Assembly: GCA_026391795.1 (NCBI GenBank)
Contig: JAPLDI010000007.1
Location: 101,575 to 165,574 of the forward strand
Source: Bacteroidota bacterium
Lineage (GTDB): Bacteria; Bacteroidota; Bacteroidia; Bacteroidales; FEN-979
Reading direction: 5' to 3'
Length of the DNA: 64,000 bases
Positions 16,372-25,600 of the stretch are shown in pieces. The notes under the pieces are model-generated. The model searched no databases. It was not told where the DNA came from and saw nothing but the letters and a program-made list of their open reading frames with translations. Positions within the stretch are counted from its first letter, which is position 1. Each line of letters opens with the position of its first letter. The position numbers and the translations under genes are program-made.

Positions 16372-17892
16372 TTATTTCTCAACACGTAAAACAGGAAATG
16401 GACTTCCCTTCTTTAAAAGACCGGCATACCTGTGATAGGTCTCCAGTCCAAGCATCGACTTCGGCTCCAGGGCAAGCACCACAAGGATGCCTTTCAGCTG
16501 GGCTGTCGGGATAAAAATAAATCCGTGATCCGGGGGAAGTTCCTTCAGGATGTCTGATGCAAGCTGAGGATCTGCAACCCGATCCCCTTCAAAATCCGCG
16601 GAGTCGACTGAGGTTATTCTGTATTGCACAAAATGCTCACCCGGATATTTTTTCAGGGGGATCTGTTCAAGCGAAAGTCTCTCTGCCCACTCCACCAGAT
16701 CTTTATTATCTTTTGGGATCAGGTATCCTGATGGCTTCCTTACATCATAAATTGATTTCACCACAGGGCGGTAATCTTTTACAGTGACCAGGGTGTCGTT
16801 GTGTGAATAATAGGAATAGAGCGGGATCGTCAGGAATTGCCCGTTGGCAATGTGTTGTGATTGAACCGATATCTTCTGCCCGGGATCAGCGGATAGCAGC
16901 TTTTTTCGTTCCCCGGAGATGAGGGTCCTGATCTTTCCCTTATTCGAATAAGTGTACTCGAGCAGCCCCCGCATGCCGGCCATCTGTCCTTCGGCCCTGT
17001 GCTGAAGGTTATCAATGGAATCATCCTTGCCGTTCATGCCTTCCTGGATAAAGGAAAAAGTGCCCTGAATCCCGAAACTCTGTCGTCCGTCATTGATATC
17101 GAAGGTACTGTGCCTGATATAATCGATTTCGGGCGGACCACCCGGACTATAGGTGAATGATGAAAAATTCCTGGCATGAAGATAGCTGAAAATAAAGGGA
17201 AGATAATCGTCATCTGATAATTTCCGGATGCTTTCTGCAACGTTCAGATTGGTCGTCGTGCCTATGTTAAGATCTGTGTTTTTCCGGTATCCGTATTTTT
17301 TCCACTCCTCACCGAATGGTGAATATTCATGAACATCCATGGTCACTTCGAAGAGGTACCTGTCAAAAAGCTGGTGCAGTGCGATTGTTTCAGGTTCGGT
17401 AAGGATCAGGTGGTTTCGGTTAAGATCCATCCCATTCGCGTTACGCCTCTGGTTGACCTCTGACCCATCCGGATTTACCTGGGGGATCAACGCCAGGTCG
17501 ATTTTATTAAAAAGATAGCGGTTTACCGGTCTCAGCAGTTCCAGCGCAAGCAGCAACGCCCCCTCCTTTCCCGATTGTTCATTCCCATGCTGCTGGGCAA
17601 AGATGAGGACTTTAATTTTCGTGGTATCCTTACCAAATCCTGACAAGGAAAATTTCATTGCATAAAGGTTCCTTCCCTGCACTGAATGCCCGATGATTTC
17701 TGTTTTCATCAATCCCGACTTCCTGCCAAGAAGCTCAACATAGGAAGAGAGTTCAGGATATGAGGTCAGCTTACTGTACTTGTTGATGACCAAAGGAGGT
17801 GAAGGGGTCTGGGCAATAACCACGACGGAAACCAGATGAAAAATTGTCAGCAGTATGGCTGCCTGTTTCATGGAACGGAAGATTGAGTTCAT
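16372..17892 (-). CDS. Secreted M14-family zinc carboxypeptidase
   Basis: 506 residues with a signal peptide (1-28, ends V-I-A-Q). The M14 active site is intact: H102 and E105 in Q-Q-H-G-N-E-Q-S-G, the substrate-carboxylate region N-P-D-G then R-R-N-A-N-G-M-D-L-N-R-N (150-160), third zinc ligand H188 in M-D-V-H-E-Y, and general base E284 in S-F-I-Q-E-G. About 200 further residues form a beta-rich C-terminal part. It would release C-terminal amino acids in the periplasm. It heads a two-gene operon with the racemase. A second ATG seven codons downstream (17871) is a possible start, but neither has a strong ribosome-binding site. Confidence 0.88.
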   Translation of the reverse strand: MNSIFRSMKQAAILLTIFHLVSVVVIAQTPSPPLVINKYSKLTSYPELSSYVELLGRKSGLMKTEIIGHSVQGRNLYAMKFSLSGFGKDTTKIKVLIFAQQHGNEQSGKEGALLLALELLRPVNRYLFNKIDLALIPQVNPDGSEVNQRRNANGMDLNRNHLILTEPETIALHQLFDRYLFEVTMDVHEYSPFGEEWKKYGYRKNTDLNIGTTTNLNVAESIRKLSDDDYLPFIFSYLHARNFSSFTYSPGGPPEIDYIRHSTFDINDGRQSFGIQGTFSFIQEGMNGKDDSIDNLQHRAEGQMAGMRGLLEYTYSNKGKIRTLISGERKKLLSADPGQKISVQSQHIANGQFLTIPLYSYYSHNDTLVTVKDYRPVVKSIYDVRKPSGYLIPKDNKDLVEWAERLSLEQIPLKKYPGEHFVQYRITSVDSADFEGDRVADPQLASDILKELPPDHGFIFIPTAQLKGILVVLALEPKSMLGLETYHRYAGLLKKGSPFPVLRVEK

Positions 17893-18045
17893 GGTAAAGC
17901 GAAAATAGGAAAAAATATCACAGGTCTCACTTCACCTTCACAAATTCTGGTTGAAAACGATCTGAAGGAATCTCTGCAGATCAGACCGGGTAATCACGTG
18001 TACGAATTCTGGGAGTTGAAGAAAAGCATTATTCTTAACTACCTA

Positions 18046-18076
18046 TTGTATCCATTATAGATTCTGTTTAACTTTG
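18046..18076 (+). promoter_or_regulatory. Putative promoter (TTG, 20 bases, TAACTTTG)
   Basis: TTG at 18046-18048 and TAACTTTG at 18069-18076 match the Bacteroidota -33/-7 pattern with normal spacing, about 86 bases upstream of the four-helix membrane protein gene. It lies in the 269-base gap after the M14 gene, which holds nothing else obvious. Confidence 0.5.
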
Positions 18077-18161
18077 CTCACCTGTGATGCAGGAGGATAT
18101 AATGACATTTACATCCGCTTTCTAAATCCAAATTCATAAAAATCAATTCAAAATCAATTCT

Positions 18162-18617
18162 ATGAATTCAGCTCAGTTCCATCTCTTATTTACACATTTG
18201 CCGATCGTCGGTCTGGGATTAGCAATCCTTGTCAATCTTTTTGCCCTCATCCGAAAAAGTGAGGAACTTCAGAAATTTTCTCTCTGGTGTTACCTGGTTC
18301 TGGGTATCTTCGGACTCCTTGCTTACATCACCGGCGATGGTGCAGGAGAGATCATGAAAACCTACCCGGGGATCACGGACGATGTCATTGAACCTCACGA
18401 AAACATGGCGCTTTTTTTCTTTATCGGGCTGATGATCACCTCCGCATTTTCCATCCTGGCCCTTTATCTGGTCAAGACCCGGGTTCATTTGCTGAAACGG
18501 TTCAACCTCTACCTTCTCATTGCCGCACTTCTGATCAGTATCCTGGCGGTGATGACAGGATCTACGGGGGGGGCGATCCGCCACACGGAGATCAGGCAGG
18601 GGATGTATAAAAAATAA
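18162..18617 (+). CDS. Four-helix inner membrane protein, DUF2231-like
   Basis: 151 residues with four strong membrane segments (about 10-30, 42-60, 83-103 and 115-135). Conserved-looking histidines sit near membrane faces: H7 and H12 in Q-F-H-L-L-F-T-H-L-P, one in I-E-P-H-E-N, and one in I-R-H-T-E-I. The opening F-T-H-L-P-I is typical of DUF2231 proteins, which have been suggested to bind heme or metals. The function is not established. It has its own promoter-like element and is followed after 87 bases by a small lipoprotein gene. Confidence 0.65.
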   Translation: MNSAQFHLLFTHLPIVGLGLAILVNLFALIRKSEELQKFSLWCYLVLGIFGLLAYITGDGAGEIMKTYPGITDDVIEPHENMALFFFIGLMITSAFSILALYLVKTRVHLLKRFNLYLLIAALLISILAVMTGSTGGAIRHTEIRQGMYKK

Positions 18618-18635
18618 ATTGACCCTGATTTGTAA

Positions 18636-18664
18636 TTGTCATCCGGTGAGTTTTCTTAACTTTA
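18636..18664 (+). promoter_or_regulatory. Putative promoter (TTG, 18 bases, TAACTTTA)
   Basis: TTG at 18636-18638 and TAACTTTA at 18657-18664 give a near match to the Bacteroidota promoter, about 40 bases upstream of the small lipoprotein gene. Confidence 0.35.
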
Positions 18665-18704
18665 TAACCAGATATACTTTATCACTCACAAAAACTGCAC
18701 TTTT

Positions 18705-19088
18705 ATGAAAAGGACACTTGCCTTCATGATCATTCTTTCCATCGCATTTGCGGCCTTCACCGGGTGCAAAAAAAAGAGCTCTGAGATCACCTGCAATCTC
18801 GCCACTGCCGTCAACACGCCACCGGTTGATATGCAGGTAGTATATTCAGCAGCCCAGTCGGGGGATGGTGTCATGGTATCGTTAACCTATCAGACCATCA
18901 CAGGACCCGTCACTGTTGCAAATCCCAAACTGCCATGGAGTGACACTGTCTCAGTGCTTACCAGCACCAATGTGAAGATGACAGCATCCGGTACGGTCAA
19001 GAATGGCAGCCTGATCATAGCCTATAAAGGCAGCAGCGGAGGTTCGCAGATCCTGGGCAGCGATTACTGCGAGCAATCGTCGGATTAG
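18705..19088 (+). CDS. Small hypothetical lipoprotein
   Basis: 127 residues. A lipoprotein signal ends F-T-G-C with K-K-K-S-S after the cysteine. The mature part is about 105 residues, predicted mostly beta, with further cysteines at C-N-L-A and close to the C-terminus. It contains T-S-T-N-V-K-M-T-A-S and other strand-like segments reminiscent of a single Ig-like domain. No family was recognised. It is convergent with the next gene. Confidence 0.65.
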   Translation: MKRTLAFMIILSIAFAAFTGCKKKSSEITCNLATAVNTPPVDMQVVYSAAQSGDGVMVSLTYQTITGPVTVANPKLPWSDTVSVLTSTNVKMTASGTVKNGSLIIAYKGSSGGSQILGSDYCEQSSD

Positions 19089-19126
19089 GCGCACGATACA
19101 GGCGTACACCGCACTTAAGAAAAGAA

Positions 19127-19573
19127 TTATTTAGTATCTGACTTGGGCTTGTCGACCGTGCACTGGATCCCGGCTTTCCTGCATACGCTTAAGATGGCAT
19201 CTACCGCATAATCGGTTGATTGTTTCTCTGCATCGTCAACATGGGCGGCAGAAACTGTAATCTGCGAAAAACCGTCGGACAGAGAATCCACTTTTAAAGT
19301 CACATCCGCTTTTCCCTTTGTGAATTCCACCTGGCGTTGTGCATTGTCGATACGGCTGATCCCGAATTTCTTGTTATGCGTCAATGTATCCACAACGGCT
19401 TTATAGACACGGTACGTTTTGGCATCGATGAGTACCGTTGCGACATCGGCATGGGTAGAATGCATCGACTTGATCTTCCTGGCAATCGTAACGAATTGAG
19501 CATGTACCGGCACCAAAGCAAGGAGAAGGAATCCGGTCAGGAGAAAGAGTGAATACTTTTTAGTGGTTTTCAT
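19127..19573 (-). CDS. Small secreted protein, DUF3568-like
   Basis: 148 residues with a signal peptide (1-25, ends V-H-A-Q). The mature domain alternates strands and helices: A-T-V-L-I-D-A-K, R-V-Y-K-A-V-V-D-T-L, a Q-V-E-F-T-K-G strand, D-V-T-L-K-V, and I-T-V-S-A-A. This resembles small periplasmic DUF3568-type proteins. Two cysteines near the C-terminus (C-R-K-A-G-I-Q-C) could form a disulfide. The function is unknown. Confidence 0.6.
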   Translation of the reverse strand: MKTTKKYSLFLLTGFLLLALVPVHAQFVTIARKIKSMHSTHADVATVLIDAKTYRVYKAVVDTLTHNKKFGISRIDNAQRQVEFTKGKADVTLKVDSLSDGFSQITVSAAHVDDAEKQSTDYAVDAILSVCRKAGIQCTVDKPKSDTK

Positions 19574-19725
19574 GACAGTTCTTTTTTTAATCCCATTAGC
19601 AGGAACGTTCCCGGCAAATATATCAAGATTATAGCTTAAAAAACCTGCCCGGTTTTTATAAAAGCATGGAGATTCATTTTATCATTTTTTGATTTGAATA
19701 TAATACATATTCAATTCTTCCTTAT

Positions 19726-19733
19726 TATTTTTG
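19726..19733 (+). promoter_or_regulatory. Putative -7 promoter element (TATTTTTG)
   Basis: Exact TAnnTTTG match, about 62 bases before the DUF6544-type gene, in an AT-rich gap. No good -33 element is seen. Confidence 0.35.
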
Positions 19734-19795
19734 ATGCTTTCTCAACGTGCATGTCTTAAAATCTGACACCGTAAAATGAAATAATCCTATCCTCC

Positions 19796-20608
19796 ATGGC
19801 AACAAAGATTTCTTTACCCCGATCGGTACAGGGTGTGTTTCTCAAACAGGTTACTGATGAATTTGTAAGGCAGCCGCTGCAAAAGGAAGAAATCCTGAGG
19901 CTGAGTGATATTGAGCATCTCCCAAAAAATGTTCAGGCATACATTATAGGGACCGGTGCCATCGGGAAGCCGAGGGTTCAGAACCTCTGGCTTGAATTCG
20001 ATGCGAAGATGTTCAGAAAACCGGGTGACCGGCCGATGGTATGCGATGTGGTTCAATACAGCTTCTTTGGTACCTACACCAGGATCTTCTTTCTCAAGGC
20101 AAAAATATTCGGAATCCCTGCCCGGGTGCTGCATTCCTACATCAACTGCAACGCAACGATGTGGGTTCGCATCGCTTCCCTTTTCAACATGGTTCATATT
20201 ACCGGTCCGAAACTTACGGCAACGGAGACTGTGACCGTGCTGAACGACCTTTGTGCCTTCGCGCCTTCAGCCCTGGTCGACAAGCGGCTGAGCTGGAAAG
20301 AAATTGATTCCCAGAAGACAGAGGTCACGCTGCATAACGATCCTTACAAGGTGAAGGCTTTGCTGTATTTCAACAAGCAGGGTGAGCTGATCAATTTTGA
20401 ATCGGATGACCGGCCGGATGTCGCCGGAAAACCAGGGCGGCAGGATTTCAAGTGGTCGACTCCTCTTCGGAATTATAAAGAGACCGGTATTCTGAAACTG
20501 AACAGCGAAGGTGAGGCAATCTACCATTATCCGGAAGGGAATTTTTCCTACGGAACATTTACACTCCGAACGATAGAATATAATCTGAGCGGACCCAAAG
20601 AGAGGTAA
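19796..20608 (+). CDS. DUF6544-family protein
   Basis: 270 residues, no signal peptide. It fits the DUF6544 (formerly DUF6920) family: L-P-K-N-V-Q-A-Y-I-I-G-T-G-A-I-G-K-P near 42-59, a central beta region around W-V-R-I-A-S-L-F, E-T-V-T-V-L-N-D-L-C-A-F-A-P-S-A-L-V near 143-160, a block with F-E-S-D-D-R near 202, and a late G-E-A-I-Y-H-Y-P-E-G-N-F-S-Y-G. The biochemical role of this family is not known. It seems monocistronic. Confidence 0.7.
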   Translation: MATKISLPRSVQGVFLKQVTDEFVRQPLQKEEILRLSDIEHLPKNVQAYIIGTGAIGKPRVQNLWLEFDAKMFRKPGDRPMVCDVVQYSFFGTYTRIFFLKAKIFGIPARVLHSYINCNATMWVRIASLFNMVHITGPKLTATETVTVLNDLCAFAPSALVDKRLSWKEIDSQKTEVTLHNDPYKVKALLYFNKQGELINFESDDRPDVAGKPGRQDFKWSTPLRNYKETGILKLNSEGEAIYHYPEGNFSYGTFTLRTIEYNLSGPKER

Positions 20609-20661
20609 AACCGTTTTTAGTCGGTTTCTGCGAAAGCGTGAATTGCTTACCGAAGAGCATG

Positions 20662-22566
20662 TCAGGATTTTCTCTTAGCATAGTAAAACCTCCAGTCGAA
20701 CCCCAGCCGGATGCCGAGTGACCAGATCGGTTTCAATTTTACGGGTTCAATATCTGCAGGGTCAATCATGGTTATTTTTCCGGGAATGTCGACACCAACG
20801 CTGAGCTGCAGAAGAAAACTTGCACTCTGTCGTTTTGAGAAGGTTCTGACCGGCCGGTATTCCAGAAAAGGAAAATCAAGCTGGGTTGAGCGCATTGAAA
20901 TCAGCGACCATAAACCGGAACTTCCCCGGTCATCGGGAACCAGGAAAGCATCGGGTCCCTGTAAACTTCCGTAGAAACATACTCCTACCTCCCTGCCGAG
21001 GATAAACTGGAATCTCCCGATCGGAGTGATGAGTCCGGATTGCCATGGAATAACCCCTCCCTGGCCAGCCGTTGCGACCATTTTATTAAACGTTTTGGGA
21101 GCGGCAAAATAGAGGATCGGTCCCACGATGAGAATGTCGCCGGGAATCAGGTAGAAGGGAAGCCGGAGCCGGCCGTAGAAAGCTTGCCGGGATGGAACCG
21201 CCGAAAGGATGGAACCGAAATATTTGTAATCCTTTTCGTGCATGATCTTTATGCTTGAAGGCCCGTCGAGCCGCCAGCCCAGGTCGAGAAAGACGAGCCC
21301 GTCGCCCGATTCGTTCAGTACGCCGTCCATGCCGAGGCCGATGTGAAGTGCCACTTCGAGACCCGGCAGAACGCCGGCGGTTTGCTGATCGGGACTGAAT
21401 CCCCCGGCCATGACGGATATCCTTGCTGCAGGTGCGATCCCGATAAAGGGACCTAACTCGGAACGGAACCGGGGAAATTCACCCAATCCGGTTGCAAGTC
21501 CGGGCACAGGGGTGGTGACAAGGATAGCGTCAAACATATCCTCCAAAAAAGGATCAACCGTACGGGGCGGCATGACATTCGCCCGGGCGATGTTAAAAGT
21601 ATCGGGGGAGACCATCCCGGGCTGGTCATTGATTAAAAACGGACCTGTCTTCCCGGCTGCTGCATCCAGGAGCTGTATAAGGCTAAGCAGAACTGTCAGG
21701 GATGCCTTGTCGGCATCCTGCGGACGCATATAGGCATCGCCCGTCAGCACAAGCCGGTCGCCCTGCCATGTGGTTACTTCGAGTCCATTTTCGTCATAAT
21801 AATCGTGTGTGCCTTTGCGCAGGGCTGCGTTTCCCCAGGTTCCTGCAACGTGTCCTGCAGCAAAGCCGTCTTCAAGGAAATGCAGGCCGAAGGCTTCATC
21901 GGCAAGGAGAGAAAGGGCAAGAGAGGAACGCTGTTCAGGTGTCAGCGTTTCGGTTGCCAGTCTCCCGGCTTTTAACATCGCGCTCGTATGGTACCACATA
22001 TAGGTCCCGATGAGGTTCAGGGCACTGCCCTCACGGAAACAAGTATCAAAATAGTCGACCGCAGAGGTATTCACGTCAGGCCTGGCAAGCATGAAGTGTA
22101 CATTGTTCGATCCGGCGCGGGATACATACTCAGGGTCAACCTTAAGCAGCCGAAGATCTGAATTCCTCAACTCCCCTTCCCTCTCGCTCCGGGTCGTTGA
22201 TTCTGCAATCCCTGTCTTGAGGCGGGCCGCAACATCGGCGACCTGAAGGATCCAGTTGGTTTGAAGGATATTGTACACCATGTTTCCGGCCGAAGTAGAG
22301 TGATCTCCCCCGATGGCAGGCCAGGCAGCGTAATCAATGAAGGCCGGTTTTTCACCTTGTGCCACATCCGCGACCGACTCATCCAGCCGGTTCTCGAATC
22401 CCTTTCTTGCCATGGCCCAGATCCGGTCAAGCTGCGCCCTGTGTGCAGAATCCAGTTTCTGAATGGCCAGCAGCATGATGTCCCTGTGCTCGGGATAAAC
22501 CCAGGCTCTACAAGGATTCGAAACAGTGAAGATCATCAGGATGATCAGCAGTGTCTTTTTAAACAT
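20662..22566 (-). CDS. S1/P1-nuclease or phospholipase C-like zinc enzyme fused to a beta-rich domain
   Basis: 634 residues, signal peptide 1-21, predicted mature N-terminus Trp22. The N-terminal half carries the trinuclear zinc ligand set of the phospholipase C/P1 nuclease fold: W22 and H27 (spacing as W1/H6 of P1), D78 and H89, H229-x3-D233-x5-H239, and H254-x3-D258. The last two groups have the same spacing as P1 (116/120/126 and 149/153) and B. cereus PLC. Residues about 365-634 are different: alternating hydrophobic strands ending in L-G-I-R-L-G-F-D-W-R-F-Y-Y, as in an outer membrane barrel. A nuclease, phosphatase or phospholipase held at the outer membrane is inferred. I did not recognise a described family with this layout. 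Confidence 0.65.
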   Translation of the reverse strand: MFKKTLLIILMIFTVSNPCRAWVYPEHRDIMLLAIQKLDSAHRAQLDRIWAMARKGFENRLDESVADVAQGEKPAFIDYAAWPAIGGDHSTSAGNMVYNILQTNWILQVADVAARLKTGIAESTTRSEREGELRNSDLRLLKVDPEYVSRAGSNNVHFMLARPDVNTSAVDYFDTCFREGSALNLIGTYMWYHTSAMLKAGRLATETLTPEQRSSLALSLLADEAFGLHFLEDGFAAGHVAGTWGNAALRKGTHDYYDENGLEVTTWQGDRLVLTGDAYMRPQDADKASLTVLLSLIQLLDAAAGKTGPFLINDQPGMVSPDTFNIARANVMPPRTVDPFLEDMFDAILVTTPVPGLATGLGEFPRFRSELGPFIGIAPAARISVMAGGFSPDQQTAGVLPGLEVALHIGLGMDGVLNESGDGLVFLDLGWRLDGPSSIKIMHEKDYKYFGSILSAVPSRQAFYGRLRLPFYLIPGDILIVGPILYFAAPKTFNKMVATAGQGGVIPWQSGLITPIGRFQFILGREVGVCFYGSLQGPDAFLVPDDRGSSGLWSLISMRSTQLDFPFLEYRPVRTFSKRQSASFLLQLSVGVDIPGKITMIDPADIEPVKLKPIWSLGIRLGFDWRFYYAKRKS

Positions 22567-22629
22567 AGGCTACCTGTTCCGGATACTTTATATTCATATC
22601 GTGTCTTAACATTGAGCAAGCCTGCGTGG

Positions 22630-25600
22630 TTATTTTCTCACTTTCACCGGGTAAGGCGGCTGAACTGGCTTTTCCGGAGGATTTGCTTTCAGTTCCTCCA
22701 GCACTACCTGGATGGCTTTTTCCAGCTGGGGGTCTTTACCTGCCGCTACTTCTGCCGGGAGTTGTTCCACCTCGATATCAGGAGCGATGCCCTCGTTTTC
22801 GATCCGCCATCCGTCTTTGTTCCAGAAAGCCACGTTCGGGGCAGTGATAAATCCCCCGTCCATCAGCCCGGGAAAGTTGAGGATGCCGACCAGTCCGCCC
22901 CAGGTTCTCTTTCCGATGAGCGTACCCAGCTTCAGTTGCCGGAACGACCATGGCAGGTAATCCCCGCCGCTGCCGGCATATTCGTTGATCAGCATCACCT
23001 TGGGACCCTGGATGGAGGCATGAGGAGCTTTGATGTCATCGCCATAGCGTGTTGCCCAGTAATTGAGGTAAGGCCGGCGAAGAATATCAACGATATAATC
23101 GGCCAGTGATCCTCCTCCGTTGAACCGCTCATCGATGATGATCGCGTCCCTGTCGGATTGGGGAAAGAAATATCGCTTGAAATAATCGTGACCTGCATTT
23201 GCCGTATTCGGAACATACACATAGGCAACCCTCCCGTTGGTGGCAGAAGTCACTTTTTTCAGATTGTCTTCCACCCAATATCTGTTCCTGAGATCCCCCT
23301 CGCTTTCAATGGGAACCACCTTGACCACCCGTGCATCTTTTCCATCAGGATCCGGACTGACCCTGATGTCGGTAAGCTTGCCTGCGGAATTCTCAAAAAG
23401 GCTGTAAACACTAACGGGTGCCTTAAGGTCAACTCCGTTGACCGCCAGCAGGTATTCTCCCTCTTTTACATCCACCCCGGGTTCCGTCAGCGGCGACCTC
23501 AGTTCGGGAGTCCAGTTCAGTCCGCCATAAATCTTGGTGAAACGGTAACGCCCGTTTTCCACCGAATAGTCAGCCCCAAGCAGTCCCACCGGGACGGTTT
23601 TCGCCGTTCTGAATTGTTCCCCGCCAAAAGTATAGGAATGTCCGACCGAAAGCTCGCTGCAAAGCCAGCGTGTAAGCCTTGTAAAATCATCACGGCAGGA
23701 GAGGAAGGGCAGGAATTGCTCATACCTGGCCTTCATGGCAGGCCAATCCGCTCCATGCATTCCAGGGTCATAGAAATAATCCCTGTTGATACGCCAGATG
23801 TCTTCATACATTTGCCTCCACTCGGCAGGAGGATCGATGCGTATCTGGGCAGCCTCCAGGTTCAGTCCCCCTTTTCCCGCTTCGATCTTATCGCCGGTCT
23901 TCGTCAGGAACCAGGCATCGTTCAAAGCATAGAGGATCTTGCTCTTGTCAAAGGAGACCACATACCCGTTCAGGGCATCCAGCACTACATTATCTTTTTT
24001 TGATTCCAGGCTGAAGGTATGAAGCTTCCCGGGACCGTTCCCATCGGGGGAAGGATTCTCAAAGAAATAGATCTGTTTTTCAGGACCCGCGGATAAACCT
24101 GAATAAACACCGGCAGGAACCGGAAGGGCCAGGATCCTGTCGGAAAGGTGCTCAGTGTCGACAACTGTTTTTGCAGCAGCTGCAGTGTCTTCCTTTGCCT
24201 TGTCCTTGTCCTTCTTTTTGTTTTTGTCTTTTTCTTTTTCCTTATCTGCATCCTTGGATTTTTCTTCGGTTCCTTTCTCTTCATCACTCTCTTTCAGCAA
24301 GGGATTCGGGGAGGTTTTATCCAGGACAGCGATGTACAGGGAGTTTTTCATGCGCATATCCTGCGACGAAAGGTCGAACCACTGGCGCACCGGGCCGGCA
24401 TCGGTCGAACCAAAGAAATAAAGGTACTTGCCGCTTTTATCAAAAACCGGTTCGGAACAGTCGCTTAACCCATCCGTAACGGGATAGGACTTATCCTGAT
24501 CAAGTGAATAAAGGTAAACCCGGAGAATATTTGTGGGCGTTATCATCCCATATGTTATCCATCTTGAGTCGGGCGACCAGTCGGGGATCGTCGCACCAAA
24601 GATGTCATAGATCGGTTCAGTGGCAATCTTTTTGATTTTTTCTGATGCGAGATCGATCCAGTACAGATTAAAACCGTTATCGGTATAGCTTATCATTTTG
24701 CTGTCGGGCGACCAGGTGGGATTGTAGTAGAACCCTTTCCCGTTCAGCGGGTAAGATTTTGATTTACCTTCAGAACCCAGTTCGGTAACTACGAGCTGAT
24801 ATTCGCCGGAAGCATCGGAAAACCAGGCCATCTTTTTTCCGTCGGGCGACCAGGCGGGACTCCGTTCATATACCCCGGGTGTGTTTGTAAGATTCCTGGG
24901 ATCGCCTTTTTCACCGGGCACCGTGACGATGTCTCCCCTTGCTTCAAAGACAGCCCGGGCTCCGCTGGGGGAGATATTTGAATAATGAATGTTTTTTGCG
25001 GCGGATACAAACCGGGGACGGAGGTTCGGCAGATCGGCCGGCACATGAATATGAAGTTGCTTTGATGCATTGGTTGACAGGTCAAAAAGGTGCAGGTATC
25101 CGGCCTGTTCAAAAATGATCCGTCCGGCGCCGTACCCGGCTGAATTAATCGGGAAATCGCTGAAACGGGTCAGCTGTTTAATCTCCGTCGACCGGGTATC
25201 GTAGGAGAACAGGTTAAATTCACCATTCCGGTCGGAGAGAAAATAAACATAGTCGCCGATCCACATTGGCCGCCAGTCATTGCACCCGCCTTCCGGTTGA
25301 GGGATCTTCACAACGGCAAGATCCGGGAGGTTGCAGATCCAGATGAATGAGATCCTTCCGCCGCGGTAGTTTTTCCATTGCTGAAAAGCATTGTAATACG
25401 GATTGTAGGCGATCTTCTTCCCGTCGGGAGAGAAACTGCCATAGACTCCGTTCAGCTTGTGCAGTTTCTCCGGGAAACCGCCGGTCAGCGGGACAAGGTA
25501 AAATTTCGGCAACCCTCCGCTGAATGACTCCCGTGTGGAAGAGAAAAGCACTGATTTCCCATCCGGCGAAAATCCCCTTGCAAGATCCGCGTCGGGATGC

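Noticed and set aside
24148..24479. Hydrophobic, F- and L-rich plus-strand frames at the tricorn linker.
   Set aside because: They are the complement of the K/E/D-rich linker; such complements always look like membrane segments.
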